Shown here: positions 1 through 11,147 of the stretch, piece by piece
Layout: each line of letters begins with the position of its first letter
Position numbering within the stretch: position 1 is the stretch's first letter
Origin: Nectonema munidae
Lineage: Eukaryota; Nematomorpha; Nectonematoida; Nectonematidae
Length of the DNA: 64,000 nucleotides
Assembly (NCBI GenBank): GCA_030549495.1
Contig: JAUIRK010001006.1
Location: forward strand, 541,501-605,500
Direction of reading: 5' to 3'
Program-made: the position numbers and the translations under genes
Notes under the pieces: generated by a model
Told to the model about the DNA's origin: nothing
Databases searched by the model: none
Seen by the model: only the letters and a program-made list of their open reading frames with translations

Positions 1-869
1 GCATTTTGTTTCAACATATGTGGGCGAAAATTTTAGCCCTTTTTAGGCACGAGTTGATTCCTGTAATCGAACTACTGCATTTTAAAAATTGACCAAAAGT
101 ATTTTTGTTAAAAATTTGTTTTGAAACCTAAAAAATTGTCAGTAACGTTGTAAAATAAAAATCATTTTGCATCTAACTTTTGAACAATAAGTCTGCAAAA
201 AATTTCATTGCTTTTTTCAATAAATATAGTATTTAAATACTTTTTTTAATTCTCTATGTATATTTATAGTTGATAGATAAAGCTTAAATAATTAATAACT
301 TAATGTGACCTACCAAATTTTTATTACAGGAATAATTTTCTGGAGAATAAATTTTTTAAAACACTATATTTTCAAAGGGATACCTTCATGATAACTGTAA
401 AAATTTCAATTAGTGAACTTTATAATTTGATGGTCAAATTTTTTCCCAATTTTAATTTGGTTAAATGAGCTAAGACGATTCAGGCCTTTTTCATTTTAAA
501 AAAGAAGTTAAACTTACCAATTATTATTTTCTTATTTCCTAATAAAACCTTGGAAAATGATTTATTAATAAAAATTTTAAGCATTTATTATTTGGAAATA
601 GCACTGCTCAACTGTAAAATATGAATTCAAAGATTTTAAATAAGTAATTGATTTACATTCTTTTGAAGGTACTTTGATGAACAAGAGATATGTTCTTCTT
701 AGAGTTGATTATTATGCAGCTGGCTAATTAGTCAGATATAAAAATATGATCTTCAAGTCAAAATTAATTATTCATTTTTAAAACGTTAGTTGGTGTATTC
801 AAATATTATATATCATAAATATGAAGTAAAAACAAAATCTTTTATCTTAGTTTCTATATATAACGGCAT
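1..869. other. AT-rich stretch, no gene seen
   Basis: Only short AT-rich sequence with frequent stops on both strands. I see no family I recognise and no clear repeat ends. If the modular gene continues past module E, its 3' untranslated region could lie here, but no convincing polyadenylation context was identified. Confidence 0.5.
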
Positions 870-1080
870 CTAGGATTTCAATTCCTTTAAAAGTGACCAT
901 AGATGTTTTCTGTTTTTAATATTACTTTTTTTAGTGTCGGTATCACATCCAAGAGAAGAATAAACTTCCAACCTGAAGAGATGGTATGGATAGGAAACAT
1001 TGGGCATCGAACACAGATAGATCATCTGGACCGACATCCTATATGCTTCCACCACAAGGCCATCTGCCGACAAACTGCAT
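870..1080 (-). CDS. Possible partial sixth module of the modular gene
   Basis: A minus-strand open stretch, clearly more GC-rich than its surroundings, begins after a plausible acceptor (ctttctag) with Cys-Ser-Leu. A second Cys follows 22 residues later (YLCSMPNVSYPY). That stretch resembles VECSNPLTPYF of module B and keeps the two-Cys spacing, but the later L.F.P strand and KTF.I end are missing. The acceptor next to the first Cys gives phase 2, which does not match the phase 1 donor of module E; an acceptor about 30 bases upstream would give phase 1. The frame ends at a stop near 870. It may be a truncated terminal module, a decayed copy or chance. Confidence 0.3.
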
Positions 1081-1132
1081 CTAGAAAGTTTTTGTGAGGA
1101 ACTTTGGAAAACTAGCTTGTTTTGTAAGTGGA

Positions 1133-1213
1133 GGCAGGGTAAAACTCCTTACATCATGTTTTCTTTTAAGTTCTGTTCAATCTCCTGAGTAAGGATTGGC
1201 ATTTACCCCTGCC
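1133..1213. repeat. Imperfect inverted repeat (hairpin)
   Basis: ggcagggtaaaactccttac at 1133-1152 is mirrored by gtaaggattgg...ttacccctgcc at 1189-1213, with a loop of about 36 bases and a small bulge. No transposon ends were recognised around it. It could be the remnant of a small foldback element or a structured intronic RNA. Confidence 0.45.
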
Positions 1214-1528
1214 ATTGGAAGCGGGTTGGTTTGCTTACACTTTCATTTTTAATACTTCCACCACTAAGATCTTTGAAAAAGTAGATTTTTAGTTAGCTTG
1301 ATATTTAAGTCAATCTTCAGCTTAATCTGTTGCAATGATTCCCTTTAATGAAATTATTAACAAGTAAGAATTTAATGGGTGACATTTTTATTATTGAATT
1401 GTCGTCTTTAAAAAATATTAAAATTAAATTTACCAATGAAACTACGAAAAAATATTGCTTCATTTTTTCAAAAGATTTAATATTTTTCTCAAAAGTTGTA
1501 ATGTGTTATATAAATAAATAAAAGAAAC

Positions 1529-1879
1529 CTTTGAGAAAGATATTGATTGCGGCTGTATAATCCATATGAAGATCTTCAATAGTGGCGTCATTTTTATCAG
1601 CATATGCTTTCAACCAAACTGTAGTTTCTGGCATGATATTGTGGAATTTTATTGTCACTTGTGCCTCATAATTATTTCCTGGTTGATCTCCTCTCGGAGG
1701 TGTTATAACTTCTGGTCCTTTTACAATTTCCACTCCATTGACATTACCAATCGTGTATAATTGGCCATAGATGTCGACGTAGGGGAAAAAGGAGAAAAAA
1801 CACACCAAACTAAATCTGAGTTCTATTGGACCAAGATCTGTCACACTGTATTCTACTGAACCTTTAAATTGACAGTTGT
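1529..1879 (-). CDS. Modular gene, exon E (module 5 of 5 seen)
   Basis: This internal exon of 351 bases (117 codons) starts after the acceptor ttttag and ends at the donor AAAG|GTTTCT, phase 1 on both sides. The first Cys lies at the exon start (DNCQF) and the second 24 residues later (LVCFF). A VNGVEIV strand follows, then VTIKFHN in place of the usual L.F.P, and AINIF where the other modules have KTF.I. It is the most divergent of the five modules. It lies 45 kb downstream of exon D with only transposons and unassigned DNA between, so direct splicing D to E is inferred from matching phase and homology, not seen. The function is unknown. A disulphide-bonded beta-sandwich outside the cell is my best reading. 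Confidence 0.65.
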
Positions 1880-4368
1880 CTAAAATGACAAAAAATATTT
1901 TATGATGGTTATAACTTTTATGCACATAATAATGTTTTAAGGGGAGTAAAATTGAAGATAATTATTCTTAAATATTGGATTTATTGGAGAAAAAAATATT
2001 CCTAATTAATATGCTAGCTTGTACATATACTAATCAGATATCTTCAAAATTGGGGTGAATAATCTTTCCATGGATATAGCCTAATGCTCAAATATTTTAT
2101 TCTGACTTTTAGAATCGTAATGATGACGTTTATCCTTGAATATTTCAAGAACTTAAGCTATGAAGAAAATATGTATCAATAGATTACTATATTGGCCATT
2201 AATAGCATGAAGAAAAAGAGACAAAAAGAGAAAGGCTAGCATCTTTTTTCAATAGAGAGCTTGCTTGCCAAAACTTTATCAAGGGCAAAACTTTGTTTCT
2301 AGAAATACTTGTAAGCTTTTTATACTTAACGAGTTTATTTACCTAATTCCCAAATTTAAACCTTCATGATATTGACACAAATTGGCCTTGAAAATCTTAA
2401 ATAAGCTCACATTCAAGTCATAAACACAAGCTGCGTCACTGATATGCAACATCAGCCACTGCGAGAATGATGTAAATTGCATTATTTGGCCACTACATTA
2501 TTTCGCATTCATCACATACCCTGCTTTCGTGCGATTTTTATACTCCTGGATAATTGAATTTTTTTATAAGTGGAATGTGTATACGATTTAAGATAGAAGA
2601 TCTTAAGGTTTCGAAATATTAGGAATTAAAGGGAATCTTTGAAATCGCATTATGTTTAATTATATCATATATAACGTTTAGCTTAAGATTATTCCTCTTT
2701 TTTTTTTATCATTTTTTCAAATTTCAACATTAAAATTTAAATCACCTCTCGGAGTCACCTCTTCGGATAGCATTGAAGAAGAAAAGATTGTTCTCAATTT
2801 TTAAAAGACAAAAAATTCAAAAAGTGTACTTTCATTAATAAAACCGATTTTAGTTTTTATCTCTCCCAGAAATTTTGGACGATAAATAAATGTAGGGGAC
2901 TTTTATTACTGTGCCATCATATTAGGAAATGTGTATAGAAATATCACTTTATTTGCTTCAAAAACGATATGCTTTGAAACTGTGGAAAGTGAAACAACAT
3001 GCAATTGTCGGGATAAAAAATTTAAAAGATTTACTGGATGATGAAAAGAAAGCGCCTTGGTTTTAATGGATACCGCAGTAATTCATTAAAAAGTATGTCA
3101 ACGTTTTTAGAATTTTTTAAAATGTTTTATCTTTATGTCGTTTTATGTTAAATCTTTAGTTGAGATCGAAAAGACCAATTTTTGAAAAAAATTGATCGTT
3201 TCCCTTTAAAAATTTGGAGAAAAAGATTAAACTTTATATGCTACATAATTTAGCACTAGCGATAATCGAAAAAAGAATTTTTCACTAAATTTTTGTCTAA
3301 AAACTTATATTTCATAAAAATATTTCCTTGAAAAAAAAGTTAAAAAAGATTTTTATAATAATTTCTTAATTAAGATAATAATAATTATATTTGAAATTTG
3401 CTTCTTCTTTTTCTTATACTTTTCTTCGAAATACACCTAGTCTGGTAGGTTAACGTGATTCTTTGTCCCCACCATGAAATTTCAACGACATGAAATTTGC
3501 TGAATATTCATCATTTTTTACAAAATTTTACTTATACTTAATAAGTAAAGATATAAAGAATACGTTTGAAATTATTGGGAAAGAGGTAATATAATTAATT
3601 TTTTAATTCAAAAATATCTGGTACTTATAGAGGATATACAAGTTTATCAATATTTTTCTCCTCCATTTGTCGTTAAAGTTGGTGGGTCGAGGCATGCATC
3701 TCCTTCTACTTTTTTCTATCACGTGAACCTCTCGTACAAAAAGTGAAAGAAGGAGGATGGTAAGTAGCAATTTAGAAGTAAAGTAATTTTTTGAAGCAAA
3801 TTAAAATTATACACAAGAAATACAAAAAACTTGAATAATAGAGCTAAGCTCCAAAAGCAAAAAGGCGCGGTTAGGATACAACACTTATATCTAAATAATA
3901 AATATAACAAAAAAAGAATTGAATTGATTTGATTCCACCAATGCTGAAATAAGTGAAAAGTAGATTCCGAAGCAGCTGACTACAAGTGCAGCAGCAGTTT
4001 TTGTCGCAAGTGAGGAGTAGGCTGTAGGATGATATAAAATTTTTTACTCATACACAGGCTCAATTCTCCAAATAGGAAGCCATCGTTTTTCTAAAATAAG
4101 GTTGCTTTATAGTGAACAAAAGTGTTATAAGTTGAGAGACGTTTGAAGATAGGGAGAGGATCATATGTCATATTTTATGTGATCACTCTATCTTAAGCAC
4201 TTTCTGAACAGATTGTACGGCCTATTATTTAGTTTTTGTATAAAAAAAGCAACTTTCATGTTGAATAAATCATCAAGCTTGGGTCGATTATGAGTTCTGA
4301 AAATTTGTTGTGTATGGGAACACAATTTAGATGGAATGCACATATTAGGGCACGCTTTTGCTAAATTT
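1880..4368. other. No gene recognised
   Basis: AT-rich intronic or intergenic DNA with short open frames only. Slightly more GC-rich patches near 2420-2530 and 3430-3480 do not translate into anything I recognise on either strand. Confidence 0.5.
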
Positions 4369-4553
4369 TTATTTTATTCTCATTGTGAGGATAGCAATTG
4401 AAAAGGCTGTATCGGAGGATTGGTAAAAATAGAGAATTGTATGTAGAGCAAACGTTTTTGATATGTTTTGTAAGCGTATAACACCAATAATTTGACTGAA
4501 CTTATTCGAAATTAGAACGGTATGGTGAGAAAAAGTCAGCTTATTATCTAAAG
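4369..4553 (-). mobile_element. LINE reverse transcriptase C-terminal fragment
   Basis: The minus strand reads DNKLTFSHHTVLISNKFSQ followed by IIGVIRLQ. This is the standard block after the RT catalytic core of CR1/Jockey-type LINEs (D.KLTF..H...I..K). The fragment stops abruptly where a hAT end begins at 4554, so the LINE was either truncated or split by that insertion. No matching upstream LINE half was found on the far side. Confidence 0.65.
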
Positions 4554-5480
4554 CAGTGTTTCCCAAACTTTTTTTCTCACGGAACCCTATTTGATTATCA
4601 CCCAAAATAACGGAACCCTTTATTACCTTTTTTTTTTAACAAAAAAAAATTTATTTAAACATACGAAAAATGAAAAACACATATAAGAGGAAAAAAACAA
4701 AAAACAGAAATACATTTGAAACAAATTTTTTTAGCAAATAAAGCCTCAGTGAGATTTATGCAACTGTTTTTTCAACTTCAAAATTTTTTGAAAATTTGGC
4801 TCGATACTCGATAACTGAATTCTCATGTCTGACGAAGCATTCAGTCTATTACGGCATTTGGTCTTCGTATTCGCATATTTTGAAAAACCAGATTCGCACC
4901 AATATGTTGTCGTAAAAGGTAGAAGAGTTCTTATGGCTTTTTCTGATACTTCTGGATACTCTTCAAGATTACCCCAAAAATATCTAATGACACTTCGGTA
5001 AACTTATTCTTTAAATCAGAATCAGCTTGGATTTCCATTAATTTTTCTAATTTCAATGATGAAAATCCTGTTGGTTTTTTAATTTTATAAATGGATTATG
5101 TACCCAATAATGTTCTTTGTTGTCTAAATTAGGAAAATATTCAGTAAGAGAAGTAGATAAACTGTTCAGATGACATTTTATTTCATGTATGGTTTCTTCG
5201 TCTATTTCTATGCTAGACTCATTAAGAAATCGTGTTAATTTGGGAAAACAATCAAAATTACGACATTCTATTTCTGAAATCCAGTAATTTTATTAAAAAG
5301 TTTATGCCTTTGTTTAAGTACGTGACACTTAGTCAATTTACTGAGAAAATAATTATAAATTTAAAACGTAATTTACTGAAATTTTTGAGCAAATTTGCTA
5401 AAACTTTAATTATGCAGTTTTTTAAAATAAATATAATGTCTAATTTTTTATCATCACTTTTTTTAAGTATTTCTATACCT
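4554..5480 (-). mobile_element. hAT transposon remnant, ZBED5-like
   Basis: The left end at 4554 reads cagtgtttcccaaact, a typical hAT/Charlie-style terminus. Minus-strand coding follows. The C-terminal hAT block LLPFTTTYWCESGFSKYA and RLNASSDMRIQLS (about 4770-4930) is near-canonical for the ZBED5/GTF2IRD2-type transposase. Further upstream are DCFPKLTRFLN and HEIKCHLNSLSTSLTEYF (about 5130-5290). Stops and shifts lie between these blocks, so it is inactive. The N-terminal half, zinc finger and right terminus were not found. Fragment ends are approximate on the right. Confidence 0.75.
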
Positions 5481-6109
5481 AGTCATGAAAATAATAATTA
5501 AAATTTAATTAAGAAATATGAATCAAAATCGCCTATATCTGTGTCTCAGATAGTCAAAATATATGCGAATAATGATCAAATTATTGTTCAGTTGATCAGA
5601 GTGTTTTAATAATCGCTTGGTCCAAAAAGAACTCAGACTTCATCTAATAGTGATTTTAGTTAGAAAAAATTTTGAAATAGTTATCGTCTTTAGGAGATTT
5701 AAAATCCGTAGTTAATTTGTAATTAAAAACAAGTTTAAATGTTGAAAAATAGAAATAAACTTATTGATTACTTGCAGGGTGCAGATGTTGAAATTTATAT
5801 CAAGAGTATCTTTCAAGAGTTTTCGATCAATAACAAAATGATTAATACAAGACAGGTGTCAAAGAGATTATGACTGGTGAATCATGACTCAAAATTTTTT
5901 TTGCTTTTTCTATCAAAAAGAACATATGCGCAGTTATATTGCATATGCGATATTTTTGTCCTCATCATCAAAAAAATCAAAAACTGTGTGCTCACAGATT
6001 TTGAGAGATGAGACAAACTTGATTATCTGTAGAGTTGGTTTTATCATTACCATTGCAGATAGTGACGGATTATCGAGAAAAAATTTATATTAGAGTTGTT
6101 CATTTGTCA
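5481..6109. other. Unassigned stretch
   Basis: No protein family recognised. A 69-codon plus-strand frame at 5884-6093 has no known motif. It may belong to the element whose right end lies at 6250. Confidence 0.4.
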
Positions 6110-6250
6110 CTAAAACTCAATGACGAAGGCGGATGTTGCGACAGACGGATATTCATAGTTAAATGAAACAGAAAATTTCCGTCCTCCAAAAAAGATGACG
6201 GATGTCGAGGGTGACGGAAAAACGGGGGGCGGATTTTCGAGGTCTGACTG
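6110..6250. mobile_element. Right end of a Tigger/pogo-like DNA transposon
   Basis: The end reads gattttcgaggtctgactg followed by TA. Its reverse complement cagtcagacctcg is the usual start of pogo/Tigger terminal repeats, which duplicate a TA target. Several subterminal copies of gacgga and gatgtcgag lie just inside. The left end and any transposase were not found, so only the terminal portion is claimed. Confidence 0.5.
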
Positions 6251-6369
6251 TATATATTGACAGAAGATGTTAACAAGTTTTAATCAACAGGGAAATATAT
6301 GTATTATGTATTCAATAAACAAGTGTGAAGTGGAAATAGACATATAAAAAACAAAAAAATAACAAAATT

Positions 6370-9066
6370 TTATTCATTGCATACAAGAAGTAGACCTGAC
6401 AAAACAATTTTGATCACAAACAGTTATATACATATTAATGAAATAATTTTTGACAGCTTTTTTAAATTTATAAAAACTGTTTTGATGAAAATTTTATCAT
6501 GTAAAAAATTTTTCCAAACACTTACAATTGTATATTTCGTACTTTTTTTAGTGCAAGAACGTTTACAAGACGGCATAAAGAACTTATAGGGATACCTTAA
6601 AGAATAATCAGGTGATTGGTAAATATAAATAAAGCAATTATCAAATACTGGTGGAAGCGCTGCATTTATAAACTTATACATAAACTTTGATAATTGTACC
6701 TGATGTATATCGTTTGCTTTAAGGATTTTATATTCATGAAAGTATGCAGAAGTATGAGTTCTATACCCTAAACTAAAAACAGTTCTTATTATCTTTTTTT
6801 GTAGTCTTTCAATATCAGATAAATCACTGAAACCCCAATTAATTACGCCATAATAAAAAAAGGCAGAGCTAAAGCATTATAAATTTTTAACTTTATTTCC
6901 GTATTTAACAAATCGCTGAATTTTTATACCATGAACACTATGTAGTTTTGTAATGATGTATTTTTTATGATCAGACCAATTTAATTTGTCGTTGAAAATA
7001 AGTCATAGGTAATTAAAATTTTCAACTATCTCAATGTTATGTTTTTGAAGATTCAATTTAGGTTTGGAACTTCTAGAGAAAATCATAGCTTTTGATTTAG
7101 AAGAATTAATTTTAATAGAATTCTTTATCAACCAATCAAAAATGAGATTTAAGTTTTTATCGACAATATCATCAAAAGTAGACTCTTGATTAAAATATAG
7201 TTTTTTATGGGGAAAAGAATAGTTATATCATCCGCATATAAAAGATAATCAAAAATGGACTAGCACAGTAAATATCGTTAATGTATAAAGCAAATAAGAG
7301 GGGACCCATTATGGAACCTTGGGGTACGCCGGATTGAATAAAGGACGATGAAGAGTTGATAATTTTTATGCTTTCAAACTGTTGCCTTTGGAAGGAGTAG
7401 GATTTGAACAATTTTAATGTAGAATCAGAAAAACCATAATATTTCATTTTTGTTAATAATTTATTATGCGGCACAATATCAAAGGCCTTACCAGTGCCCG
7501 CGCTAAAGCTAAATTTCAAGGGGGGCTGAAATGGGGCAAAGAAACACATTTGCAAAAAATTTATTTCCTATATTACTTTGCTGAAAAGCATGAAGTACTT
7601 CTGTATAAAAACCTATAGAAATCTCATATTATACATACACATACACCAGCATTTATATAAGATTATTGTGTACAATTTTTGCTTATTTATTTTTCCTTTA
7701 AAAAGTGCATGGGGCAAAACCAAAAATTTTAGGGGGCAAAGATTAATACAGGGGGGGTGGCACGTGCCCCAAAATTATATAGGTAGCGCGGGCACTGGGC
7801 CTTACTAAGGTATATGAACGAACACGGCTACAACACTGTCATTATCTTCTAAGTAATTACGAAGCATGTCTTCAAAAACGATGTGCAGATGTTGAGTACT
7901 GTGGTTAGGCCTGAATCCAAACTGGTAAGAAAAGAGATTTCTCGATATAGCTGAAAGTCTGTGCAAAAATAGCTTTTTCGAAAATTTTCAACAGTGTTGT
8001 AATCAGACTAATTGGTCTATAATTTTCAAAATGATTTCTGCTCCCTTTTTTAAAGATGGGCACAAGTTTGGTTATTTTTAACGATGTGGGAAAAATGCCT
8101 AATTCAATGCAAGAGTTGTAAGCTATAACTAAATAGTTAATTCAACATCCTTGATTAAATTTAACCTATAAATAGACAAAGCATAAGCATGACAAGTTTT
8201 TTTTTGATTTTATGTTGTTCATAGCAATTATTATATCATTTAAATTGATTTTGCTTAAAGTGAATGAAGAATTTGCCCTCTTTAGATACTTTATAAATTC
8301 ACTATTTTCATCATTAAATCCAGAATTTGTTAAAAAATAATTATTAAAAAGCTTAGATATGACTAAAGGATGAGACAAAATACCTTCTTCAGTTTTCAAG
8401 ATAAAATCATGCTTCACATCTTTAGGTTTTATTAAGCTATTAATCTTTTGCCAGGTTACCTTTGATGAATCTGTAGTATTAAAATAGTTTTGATAAAATA
8501 CATGTTTTAATTCTCTTATTTTCGTTTTGATTTCTTTTCTAAAGCGTATAAATTTCGCCCTTAATTCAATATTATTTTTACGTTTTTTAAATTTTTTATA
8601 ATATTTGTCACGCTCTTTGATCATAGACAAATAGTTCATCTGTTATCCAGAGGTTTAATTTATGTTTATATTTATTTTTGCTACGCTTTTTTATTTCAAT
8701 ACTTTCGTTTATAACATTAAATATAACTATATTTATATAATTGACCAAAATTTCAGGATGATCAAAATTGGCTCTTAGGAAATTCCAGTCTATTGTTCTG
8801 GCTTTTAACACAAATGATTTTTCACAAAAATATCTTATACTTGATGAAGCTCTAATAGAATCTAATTTTAGAGATAAAAATATACCATCATAATCGGAAA
8901 TAGAGGTTGAAAAAATAAATGAGTTGTAAGATCCAAAGTTTGAAGGTATATAAAAATTATCTAAAGAAGTTCCTGTCTGTTCTCGTGTAACAGTTGTTAT
9001 AGTTGGCCTAAAGTAACTAGAAATCATAATATTCAAAAAGTTAGCAGTAAGAATACATTGATCTAG
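6370..9066 (-). mobile_element. CR1/Jockey-type LINE, 5'-truncated and broken
   Basis: In minus order the end of an AP-like endonuclease comes first (SDYDGIFLSLKL near 8890), then a linker, then reverse transcriptase. Motif A is LSKAFDIVPHNK, split by a 306-bp insert at 7492-7797. Motif B is SGVPQGSIMGPLLFA (about 7300-7345). Motif C is LYADDITILFP (about 7210-7245). The RT thumb and C-terminal tail run to about 6420. Several frameshifts and stops are present. The 5' part, ORF1 and most of the endonuclease are gone, and the 5' break at about 9066 abuts another transposon end. Confidence 0.85.
7492..7797. mobile_element. Non-autonomous hAT-type MITE, 306 bp, inside LINE
   Basis: Perfect 14-bp terminal inverted repeats cagtgcccgcgcta lie at both ends. 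A perfect 8-bp target duplication ggccttac sits at 7484-7491 and 7798-7805. An 8-bp duplication plus a CAGTG-type end is the hAT signature. Taking out the element and one duplication gives back the LINE frame LSKAFDIVPHN. Inside there are runs of G and no transposase, so mobility would depend on a hAT enzyme elsewhere. The identical duplications point to a fairly recent insertion. Confidence 0.92.
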
Positions 9067-9300
9067 TCAGGGCCCGCGCACCCTATAAATGAATATAAAG
9101 TGCTCTTGTGAAAAAGTCTTTTCTTTGTACATTGGTAGTTTCAATAAATATATTATAAAAGTGTCTAGAGTATTTTTTGAGTATCAAGCTGCTCTAACAA
9201 TAGGAATCAGTACTGGATCCTGTGAGAGAAGTTTTTCGACAAAGAGTTTTCGAGTTTTTGAACTATTTCAATGAAAAGTCAAGAAGGCTGAATGTTTGAC
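9067..9300 (+). mobile_element. hAT fragment, C-terminal transposase
   Basis: It starts with cagggcccgcgcaccct, hAT-like and related in its first bases to the MITE terminus at 7492. The plus strand then encodes ALTIGISTGSCERSFS, the hallmark of the hAT dimerisation domain. The following stretch (agtcaagaaggctgaatg) corresponds to the usual SQERLN block in another frame. Most of the transposase is deleted and no right end was found. Confidence 0.65.
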
Positions 9301-9427
9301 ATGTAAATTGCTTTATGAAAGATTTTTTAGCTGATTCTAACTAAGTTTTAGTCGTAGAATTCAAATATGAATTCAGTTTTTTGCTATTACATCAGCTTTT
9401 TGAGATTTTCAAAAAATTTGCTTATGT

Positions 9428-9449
9428 TATATATATATATATATATATA
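9428..9449. repeat. (TA)n microsatellite
   Basis: An uninterrupted run of about eleven TA units just outside the 3' end of the unclassified TE gene. Confidence 0.9.
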
Positions 9450-11147
9450 GAGAAAAGAATTGTATTTAATTTATTTAATTAAAGTCAAATGTAAATTTAT
9501 TTACAAGTGAAAAGATTATCATGACAAAAAATTATCAAACAATGCAAAATGACCATTATTTAAAGCAATTTTTCTTAGCTGATCTCTGATATACAACTTC
9601 TGGGTTGTCTCTCATTAAACTCCAAAAATAATCTGCCATAATGCTTGAGTCCCATCGGCCCTGATAACGTTCTTCCATCGTTTTAATATCTTTATGAATA
9701 CGTTCCCCTTGTTCTTCACTAACATCTCAAAGATTTTCTGGAAACTTGTCCAAATGGCTATGCAAGTAATGAATCTTGATGCTCATTCTACATCCAAGAC
9801 CCCTAAAGCTGGCAAGAATCTCTTCAACAATTTTATAGTTTTCAGCTCTCTTGTTTCCCAGAAAATTTTGCACGACGTTACAAAACGCAGTCCAAGCTCT
9901 TTCCTCTTCTTTAGTCATTATTGCAAGGAAATGATGATCTTTCATCAACGTTCTAATTTGAGGTCCATAAAATATTCCGGTTTTTTTTTCTTCACTAAGT
10001 CCAGGAAACGCTGAACATATATAACTAAAGCATTGCCCATTGTGATCAAGAGCTTTTGCAAACTGTTTCATCACCCCAAGTTTTATGTGTAGATGAGGAA
10101 ACACTATTCTATTTCTGTCAAGTATAGGTTTATTGATCACATTTTTATCTCCTGGTGTTAAACGCTGTCTAAGTGGCCAATCTTTTTTCTTCCAATGTTC
10201 TTCAGTAGCTCTACTGTCCCAGTTGCATAGAAAACAATGATATTTTGTGTATCCTCCTTGCTGGCCAAGAAGAAAATTTTGAGATCAACACATATCAACC
10301 AACCATGAACTATCGATAAAAAGCCTCCACTCTTTTGAATCATATGCCGGTAGTCCCATAGAGAGTAGTAGCTCTTTTACATCGGCAGTGTTGCCAGGCA
10401 TATTTTATCAAAAATCCGTAAACTTGCTTCAAAAAATCTGTAGAAATCCGTGGACCCAAAATTTTTGGGTGGTCAGAGGCTCTTCATTTTTTTAAATTTT
10501 TTCAGTAATAGTATCCCAAATCATAAATTTTTTTAAGTATGGTGCCTTTTTACATATAGTGAATCACTAAAAACTATATTTTATTTTAAAATCAACATAA
10601 GAACAACAAACAAAATAAAAAAGTAACATAAGAAAAAAATGATGAAAAAACACAATATATTGCACTGCCTTGATTGCCTCAAATATTGCACCAATTAGGG
10701 GTAACACTTGTAGAATTGATTACACTTTCTGGAGGCTCATATTTATAACATGGTTCTACTCGGTCATTGGTTTTGATGTGTAATAGGCCTGGGATGGTAT
10801 CTAAATCAAGCTGGTTCTTTTTTATCAGTTTTTATATTGTTAATCATGCTGTAATGGAAAAAACATAAGATATAGCAACTAAAAACGGGTTTGAAGTAAT
10901 TCCATCCCTGAAGAGGCGTTCACAATCGGCATTTGAATGTGGTAATACTAATTATGCCATCATCATTCTGCATAAAAGTGGAAACCTGAATTTTTCATCT
11001 GAAGTTTGCACTTTCGCAAGCAAATTTGAAAAACTGATCATCTAAAAACTCATCAGTCAGTTGATCTATTTCATCAGTTTTTACGATATGAGGAAATCTT
11101 CCAACTTAAGCATGCACTTAAACTTTTGGCAATGGATGAGTCTGGAC

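Noticed and set aside
1566-1760. Plus-strand 64-codon frame over exon E
   Set aside because: Antisense of exon E, without motifs.
5232-5501. Plus-strand 89-codon frame
   Set aside because: It overlaps the antisense of hAT coding, and its composition is that of AT-rich noise; the minus strand shows the real hAT blocks.
9694-10014. Plus-strand 106-codon frame opposite the unclassified TE protein
   Set aside because: It is the complement of conserved minus-strand blocks such as GPQIRTLM and HFLAIMTK.
10158-10343. A separate 61-codon minus-strand gene
   Set aside because: A different frame of the same strand gives GGYTKYHCFLCNWDSRA and joins directly to the downstream conserved protein, so this frame is a shadow.
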